The position numbers were made by a program, and so were the translations under genes. The notes under the pieces are model-generated. The model worked only from the letters and a program-made list of their open reading frames with translations, was not told the origin of the DNA and searched no databases. Shown in pieces: positions 57,865 to 64,000 of a stretch of 64,000 bases of DNA (position 1 is the first letter of the stretch; the number at the start of each line of letters is the position of its first letter). The DNA comes from Lutraria lutraria (lineage: Eukaryota > Mollusca > Bivalvia > Venerida > Mactridae). The stretch is taken from assembly GCA_964023205.1 (NCBI GenBank), contig OZ026839.1:18506386-18570385 (forward strand), written 5' to 3'.

Positions 57865-58133
57865 AGGATGGACATTCCCTCTACCACCTGTTCACCAATA
57901 ATTGTTGGTGGATCAGTCGGGGCTCATTGCTAGGCGATACAATGCACAAGGGCTCTGCAACGAGATGTGTGGAAGTTGTCATGTTATTGTTTTACCGAAG
58001 GATGAGAAGCAGAATAAAAGCTGGCTGGACCAAATAAGACGGGACATCATCTATACAGAAATATGCTAATAGGAAAACCATTCCTTTTGAGCCAGAAATT
58101 CCTTCCCGGGTTTGCTCAGCGCATCTGTTGAAG
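57865..58133 (+). pseudogene. degenerate THAP-like zinc-finger exon
   Basis: An exon bounded by acceptor TTATTTTCAG and donor TTGAAG|GTATAAA. Read in phase 2 it gives CNEMCGSCHVIVLPKDEKQ then NKSWLDQIRRD; read in phase 3, after a TAA/TAG pair at 58067-58072, it gives IPFEPEIPSRVCSAHLLKG. PKD, the W-x3-IRRD segment and the closing C-x2-H (RVCSAH) are the hallmarks of THAP (C2CH) DNA-binding domains, which occur in host regulators and P-type transposases. Its ATG at 57868 is in phase 1 and stops after 21 codons, so at least two indels are needed. As it stands it is a fossil. THAP identity is by eye and moderate. Confidence 0.45.
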
Positions 58134-59287
58134 GTATAAATTTGCATAGCACTCTGATAAAATCATCAAAGAACATCAGTACAAAACAACTTGAAATTGT
58201 TTCAGTTTAATTTTTAAATGTTAGTAAAAAATGTTCCAAATGAATGATACAACATATTTTATTCATCAGTTTGTCTGACTTTCTTGCTTCTATTTTAATT
58301 ATATGTGCAAGGTACGAAATTGTGCCACTAAAAGTGAAATAGTGATTGAAGTTACAGTGTCAACTTTAAATTTGTGTTTGCCAATGACTATACTTGCATT
58401 CCAATAAACGCAGTGTAAATTATCATTTTGACTGAATTTTACTCTATTGTATCTAGCATTGATCAAAGAAATGATTTTGTGATAGTGTTGTTTGATGGTT
58501 GCTGATATGCTATCATTATTTGACGTTTCATGAAATCAAAATATAGTAGTATTAGTCTATTTCAGGGTATTTTTCAAAGTAATTTAGTAAATAATATTTT
58601 AATTCTACAACCAGTATTAGGTCAAATAAGTGCGAAAAGAAAACAGTTTATTTGGCGTTCAAAATATTGTATTTGGTAATTCATATTATTTGTAAAGCTT
58701 CTTTCTGTTTATTTTTTCCAGGTGTACAGACTTCACCACAGTCCAATATGACTCATCTGAGTGACCAGTTCAAATAGAAAGTACAGCGATCACTACACTT
58801 CCCAAAATCATGGTTGATGATTATGTTAAACTAGACACTTTCAATCCAGATTATAACTGCAGATGATTCTAGGTTGAGTGACTTGGAGAGGCTTTTAAGG
58901 TCAAAGCAGTTGAGACTGGAAAAACAATAAGGATAGTTTGTGTTTTAGTTTTAAGGCAACCTACCAAATTGTGCTGTTTTGTCACTATGTGCAATCATGA
59001 AATCGAGAACGAAACCAACAGGTGTGAATTACTGGAGAGGAAAAGCAACCAGCACTTTAAATTAATCGCCAACAGTGTAATCCAGGCAATTTCATTGAAG
59101 ACGTAGTACAAACTTTTGATTCAAGTGTTGTTTTTTCAGTACTTGGATGAACATTCTGTGCTCAGAGTCAATTATTTGTGTAAGGTTGCATCGTAAATTT
59201 GTATTGATTTATATGTGTTTGTTAAAGATTGTTCCGAGTCAAGTGAATTGATATTAGAAATAATTAACATCACATAGTTATTATATA
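58134..59287 (+). other. possible downstream exon at 58722; otherwise non-coding
   Basis: A strong acceptor, TTTATTTTTTCCAG, precedes GTGTACAGACTTC at 58722. Joined to the THAP-like exon the frame stops within about ten codons. The following ~350 bp are of slightly higher GC but have no open frame. Confidence 0.35.
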
Positions 59288-61511
59288 TGGCCTGGTGCAC
59301 AAATTATGGTGCATTTCCTTAAATTTGACTAATGGCTCAGTTTTATATGAGTTGTGTAATATTAGCTTTTAAAGGTTGACGTTTTCTTTCAGTATGTATA
59401 CTCCTGCAGATGTGCAAAAAAATCAGGATGATATCTTCACATATGAAAAAAATATGACACTTCTGTGTTTGCCAAAATGAGCCATTTTTGCCTGTAATGA
59501 ATTAGCATCTGTTTTTTTTTCACTTTTTTAAAATCAATGCAGTTGTTGGAGTTGGAAAGTAAAGCATTATGAGACTTCTAATTCAATAAGAAAAATTAAG
59601 GCGGGTTGATCTGATACCCTATATATTTAACAAGGATTTATTGGAGCAATTTTATAGCCGAAATTCGGTCATATTCCCATTGGAAAACAGTATCTTTTTT
59701 TCCAAATTCACAGACAAAAATTCCCAATCACCCCTCAGAATTTTTTTTTATCAATTTTATAAGTTCATTAACATAACTTTTGGTATTAAATAAGTTAAAA
59801 TTGTTGCTATACATTTTTTCCCAATTTTGATTAAACACTGCAAAAACTACCAATCCCAAGGATATGGGTCAAATTCCCAAAATACTGAAAAAAAACTGTA
59901 TTAAGATACACCCATAAATAGTGGAGATATTTTGAAAATCTGAAATGTGGGTAGCTTTTATGGTCTTAAAATTACAACAACCCATATTCCCTATATAAGG
60001 AATTTTTTAAGCATTGATAGAGGTATAACTCACTTCTGTGACAAAGTTCAAGTTATTTACTTCAATATTCCATAAAATCTAATGTTTAAAAAATGTGGTT
60101 TATACTTAAAAAATGCCTAAATTTAAAATACTGTGAAAAAATAACACCATCATATTTTCTGGGTAACTTACTGAAGATCTATATTATAAATTTTTGATAA
60201 AAAAACAACAACAAAATTTCATCCCAGAGTTTGGAAGGCCTTTGAAATTAAATCCAGTGGCCACATTAGATGTTAATCAGTGCAATTATCAAATGTCTTA
60301 GGGAGTAAGTCCCAGAACAGTATGGGGTCCTTAGATATCATCAAAAACATGTGTCACCAAAAGTTTTATGGTCATACATTGTTTATTGCAGCTGACAAGT
60401 ATGACACTTTTCAAGACTAATATATACCATCAGATAAGATCAAATAATGATAAATCAATTGTTCATTATGATAAAACAATGTGTTTGTAAAAATGAATTG
60501 CCAAATGCAACATGAAATTTACATGAAAAACAAAATAAAACAAGAAATTATTAATTTGTGTCCTCAATTATATATATATACAAAAGAATGATAATCTAAA
60601 CTGCAAAATATCTTACTTAGAACATTTTTTTAGGTTAATTAATTAATGCTATAATTAAGTGGTGAGTAAAAGAAAGATAATTTAAACAGCAAAATAAATT
60701 AATAAGTTCATTAATTAGTGCTATAATTAAGTGATGAGTCGAACAGGTGTCAAATCAGTGTAATAAAAATAACAAAAAATATTTTATTATTACTTTATTC
60801 TTCTAAATATTAATAAAGATGAAGATGTGTTCTTGTTAGCTACTGAAATAATGTAAGAACTGTAAACTAAGCATGATACAAGTACAAAAAGGGGCAGTCA
60901 ATGACTTAAACTCAATAAAGGACCTGCCTATCAACTGTGTAATGTCCATCCCCTTAATGTAATGTCTGTCCCCTTTCATTAAAAAAAAATGCTTTGAATA
61001 TAAATTAAGAATGAAAATAACTGTTTTTGTAAGTTTTATGTCTGTATATCTGTTACTTCAGTGAATTACAGCTTTTTAATGCTAAAATGGCAATAATTAT
61101 ATCTTTAGATTTAACACAGGAACGAATGCTAGTTTTTTCCTATTTGTGTTATTTTCAACTGCTTCATATTCCTGAATAAATGATTTTCCTCATGAAAAAG
61201 ACGATGTTTATTGAACTAGTATGTACTGAAATAGCAAATGGTATGAAATAAGGACAGTTGAAACTTTCTTTGTTTTCTGGTTATACATTTAAAAAGGTGT
61301 AATGCTCCTGTCAGTAATGTCTGTCCCCAATCTGTGTCTATGAACATCCAAGAAATAATAAAAACCAGAGTGAAAGTTGTCTTTTCATTACTGAGTTGTG
61401 TTTCTAGATGGTCTAGACTTACTTAAAAAGTGGAAAAATACAGAAAATTCAGTACTTAATTTTTTGGTCCTAATGCTAACTCAAATGCACCATAGTTTGT
61501 ACACCAGGCCA
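59288..61511. mobile_element. TIR element (2.2 kb), non-autonomous
   Basis: Ends TGGCCTGGTGCACAAATTAT and, reversed, TGGCCTGGTGTACAAACTAT, each continuing GGTGCATTT (about 30 bp, three mismatches). Both flanks read TATATA (59282-59287, 61512-61517), so the TSD is TA or longer and ambiguous. The AT-rich interior has no transposase. AATGTCTGTCCCC recurs near its right end (60942, 60960, 61316). Confidence 0.75.
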
Positions 61512-61989
61512 TATATACGAGTTGATATATAATTATAATTAAATATATAATTTTTTATACCTCTATATTGTCTGGTGTTATGTAAATGATCCCTATTGTT
61601 TTTAGGGTCATAGGTCACAGTGACTTGAAGAGCAGAAACCGGTTCCTTATTCAGTCTGTGAAATTAAGGTTTGAAATGAGGTTGTCTGAAACAGAACTTT
61701 TAGCTGCTTTTGCTATGATTTATTAATGAAAAGTTGGTTGTCCGAACCAAAATTTTGGTTCTCCAAATGTAACATTGGTTGTCTCAGACAAATGCTAATT
61801 TTGCAGACTGCTTATTACTAACAGTCAAACATGTATGTCGGGCAATACCATTTAGTTTCATAGGGCGATCAGAAAAACACACACCATAATAAGGAACAGT
61901 GGAAATTATGATCTGCACGGGTTGCAAAGACATCAGTATTTGCCACCGGAAGGTGAAGAGTTAAATGAGGAACATTCAGTAACAAACTT
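61512..61989. other. non-coding, nothing recognised
   Basis: TTGGTTGTC/TTGGTTCTC-type short repeats at about 61734-61780. No gene. Confidence 0.45.
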
Positions 61990-62289
61990 GATGTAAAAGT
62001 AACATATTTATTAAATATAAATTCAACCTACAAGTTAAGTGAGACATTGTTCCGAATCTATAGTACAAACATGAAGGAATCTTCTTGTGTACAATGATAG
62101 TATGTACAAACAGATTTACTAACTCAGTTCAGACAGAAATATCTGTCACTGAGGGTTAATGTTCTGATAACAACACTTCATTTGGCAGTTTAATGTCTGC
62201 ATCATTGTCTCTACATGCTTTCTTCAGTTGGTCTGCTTTAAGGCAAGCAACACTGTTATAATCTTTCAAAATGAGTAGATGTTCTCTTT
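61990..62289 (-). other. candidate last exon of a minus-strand gene
   Basis: Minus-strand acceptor TTTTCTTTCAG opens the exon. A 43-codon frame (EHLLILKDYNSVACLKADQ onwards) ends with TAA at 62156-62158, and AATAAA lies at 62007-62012. Joined by the obvious splice to the exon at 62565-62675, a TAA arises at the junction, so the two frames do not connect. Alternative splicing or a pseudogene is possible; the product is unrecognised. Confidence 0.4.
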
Positions 62290-62564
62290 CTGAAAGAAAA
62301 TAAGCCTACATTATAAAATGGAAGTAACAACAATGACTACAAAGTAACTAACTTGCTTACTACCAAAAGCACTCAATATACGATATGAGGAGCTCTGCCT
62401 ATTTAATTATATAATAGCTTCTTTTGATTTATGAAAATTCAATATGTGTGGCATGGGCTTGATCCCCAGTATAGACCTAAACATATTGAAAATTTAATTC
62501 CTCAAATTGACAGTCCTTTTATTGTTATATAAATTTCAATTAGATAAATAATTTTTATACTTAC

Positions 62565-62675
62565 AAAGTTTAATGTAAACTTTGACAATATGCTTCCAAT
62601 ACTGAACACTATATGAATGCGACATGCTTCGATTGCTGTTCACCAAACTACCAATAAATACACACTTCAAAGACT
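62565..62675 (-). other. candidate internal exon of a minus-strand gene
   Basis: Bounded by acceptor CCTATTTCAG and donor CTTT|GTAAGTAT, both canonical. One phase is open throughout (36 codons, SLKCVFIGSLVNSNRSMSHS onwards). No family recognised. Confidence 0.45.
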
Positions 62676-63478
62676 CTGAAATAGGAATATCAATCATACA
62701 GCAAGATTATTTTTCAATATAAATTTCAGTTCTCAGTTCAGTCAGTTGATCTAATGTCAAATAGATTTACTTGCTATATCTGAGCCCATTATCTTGCGAA
62801 ACTAGTTTAAGTACAGAGAGATAACATACATTGTATGTTTTGTTTGTATTTAGTAATCAGGTATATATGCACAAAAAACATGGATAACAACAGGCAGCGA
62901 GCAGCGGTTCATACCAGAAGCATCTGTACATCAAACACTACCTGAACTATCATGTATCTCGAAGAGTTTTCAGTATGGCGCCTTTCGCGAAGTTTGATCC
63001 CATGTCTATATTTCAAATGTATCTGTATTTGTTTGATACATGTAATATACTGTTATACAATGATTATTTATAATAGTCTATGACTGTAACAGTTACGATG
63101 TGGTGTGTGAAAGTAAATTAAAAAAGAACAAGATTCTGATTCCTACAATCTAAGTCAGTTGGCATAACCAGAGACATATCTGGCATAATGACGTATTTTT
63201 TTAATGTCACTACATGTAGGTTATATGCATATTATGATCATGCCACTCGATTTTATGATTGAATATAATGAAAGCGTGCAATCAGACATCAAAATACAGT
63301 AAAAATAACAGTTTTTTAAGGATAAACAAAAATTTACAAACATTTGTTTACATTACCCCACCCACCGTTAACGCTTGACATCAAATTTGTTAAACGGGGT
63401 TTTGACGTTTGTAACTCTTTTTAAACTGTAAATTGTGTGTTAACTTAACGAAATTGATAGGTATTATTAAATACTTAC
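62676..63478. other. presumed intron of the minus-strand candidate gene
   Basis: AT-rich, with CATTACCCCACCCACC at 63353-63368; GTGGGTGGGGTAA also occurs after the plus-strand first exon (about 57512) and near 452 in the window. Confidence 0.35.
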
Positions 63479-63600
63479 ATTAATTACTTGTCTAATGTTC
63501 CAATCAATTAGTGTTTTAGGCTCAAATTGTAAATAACCGTTCTCTTGTTTTTCTACATGGAAACGAAACCGGAAGTCACCATGTCGCAAAGGATTATGGG
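63479..63600 (-). promoter_or_regulatory. promoter-like 35-bp element, right inverted copy, plus candidate first exon
   Basis: 63566-63600 is the reverse complement of 57291-57325 with one mismatch. On the minus strand it is followed by a short exon-like segment ending in donor TTAAT|GTAAGTATT (last base 63479). Arrangement and spacing mirror the left copy, but the intervening sequence has diverged. Confidence 0.5.
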
Positions 63601-64000
63601 ATTCTGGAATAAGGCGAATTTACAGTTACGTCATGACCTTGGATGACTGGTTCCGTGGCTGATATTTAAATAACGAAATGGAAGGAAAGGTTACCTACTT
63701 ATATGGTTGGAGACACCTAAATTTAATGTTTTGATACTAGTTAAAAAATCACCATGTAGTATATTGCCCGAAATACAATAAATTATCAATACAAATATAT
63801 AGGCTATATCCCCCCCATCGCATCATAAGAATGTGCGAGCCACATTAAACCTAAATCTGGCATATAAATTTAGAAATATATGGTACTAGATCTAGATCTA
63901 GCCCGCATCCAGTAAAATGCAGTCAGACGATATTCACCAACAATTCTATCGAAGGTCTATGAGATAGGCTATAACTGTTGATACCGAAATAAAAGATAAA
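63601..64000. other. right edge, nothing recognised
   Basis: AGATCTAGATCTAG (about 63888-63901) is a short palindromic repeat. No gene. Confidence 0.45.

Overview
This is eukaryotic, AT-rich, almost gene-free DNA built from layered transposable elements. The content points to a marine invertebrate, most likely a bivalve mollusc. The pointers are a Mag-lineage (Steamer-like) Gypsy element with a leucine-tRNA primer site, several APE-type LINE families, many small TIR elements, and a long tandem-structured repeat ending in a hairpin that I recognise from bivalve genomes. I see no bacterial features, no rRNA or canonical tRNA, and no complete host protein gene. All large open frames are retrotransposon-derived. 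Species is not determinable by eye.

Layout. 0-4 kb: a candidate first exon, a 491-bp MITE with 7-bp target duplication, and a bivalve-type repeat. 4.085-8.801 kb: a whole but decayed Gypsy element on the minus strand, with LTRs, PBS, PPT, 5-bp TSD, gag, protease-RT, RNase H and integrase. 10.5-15 kb: a second copy of the bivalve repeat, a Tigger-type MITE and an hAT-type MITE. 15.2-16.9 kb: a CR1-like LINE fragment. 17.7-20.1 kb: a 2.4-kb giant inverted repeat (fold-back) made of AAATGGAGATTT units. 25.3-29.4 kb: a minisatellite split exactly by a 3.07-kb TIR element that itself carries a 22-bp minisatellite. 29.7-37.8 kb: a near full-length LINE (minus), a LINE fragment (plus) and a broken Gypsy element (plus). 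37.8-41.2 kb: non-coding DNA with a recurrent 15-mer. 41.9-45.2 kb: a LINE with an intact 930-codon frame. 45.2-55.8 kb: an inverted pair of ~650-bp repeats enclosing an RNase H-bearing LINE fragment and a second copy of the 42-kb LINE family. 56.5-64 kb: a second copy of the first MITE, then a 6.3-kb interval bounded by an inverted 35-bp promoter-like element, containing a degenerate THAP-like exon, minus-strand candidate exons and a 2.2-kb TIR element.

The most informative observations are two insertions that are essentially nothing but a palindrome. One is 34 bp with a 7-bp TSD and interrupts a LINE RNase H frame. The other is 33 bp with a 5-bp TSD, and the empty site is visible in a paralogous copy in the same window. 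Together with the fold-back element and the split minisatellite they give a readable insertion history. The retroelements cooperate only in the historical sense; apart from the 42-kb LINE none could encode a complete set of functions as it stands.
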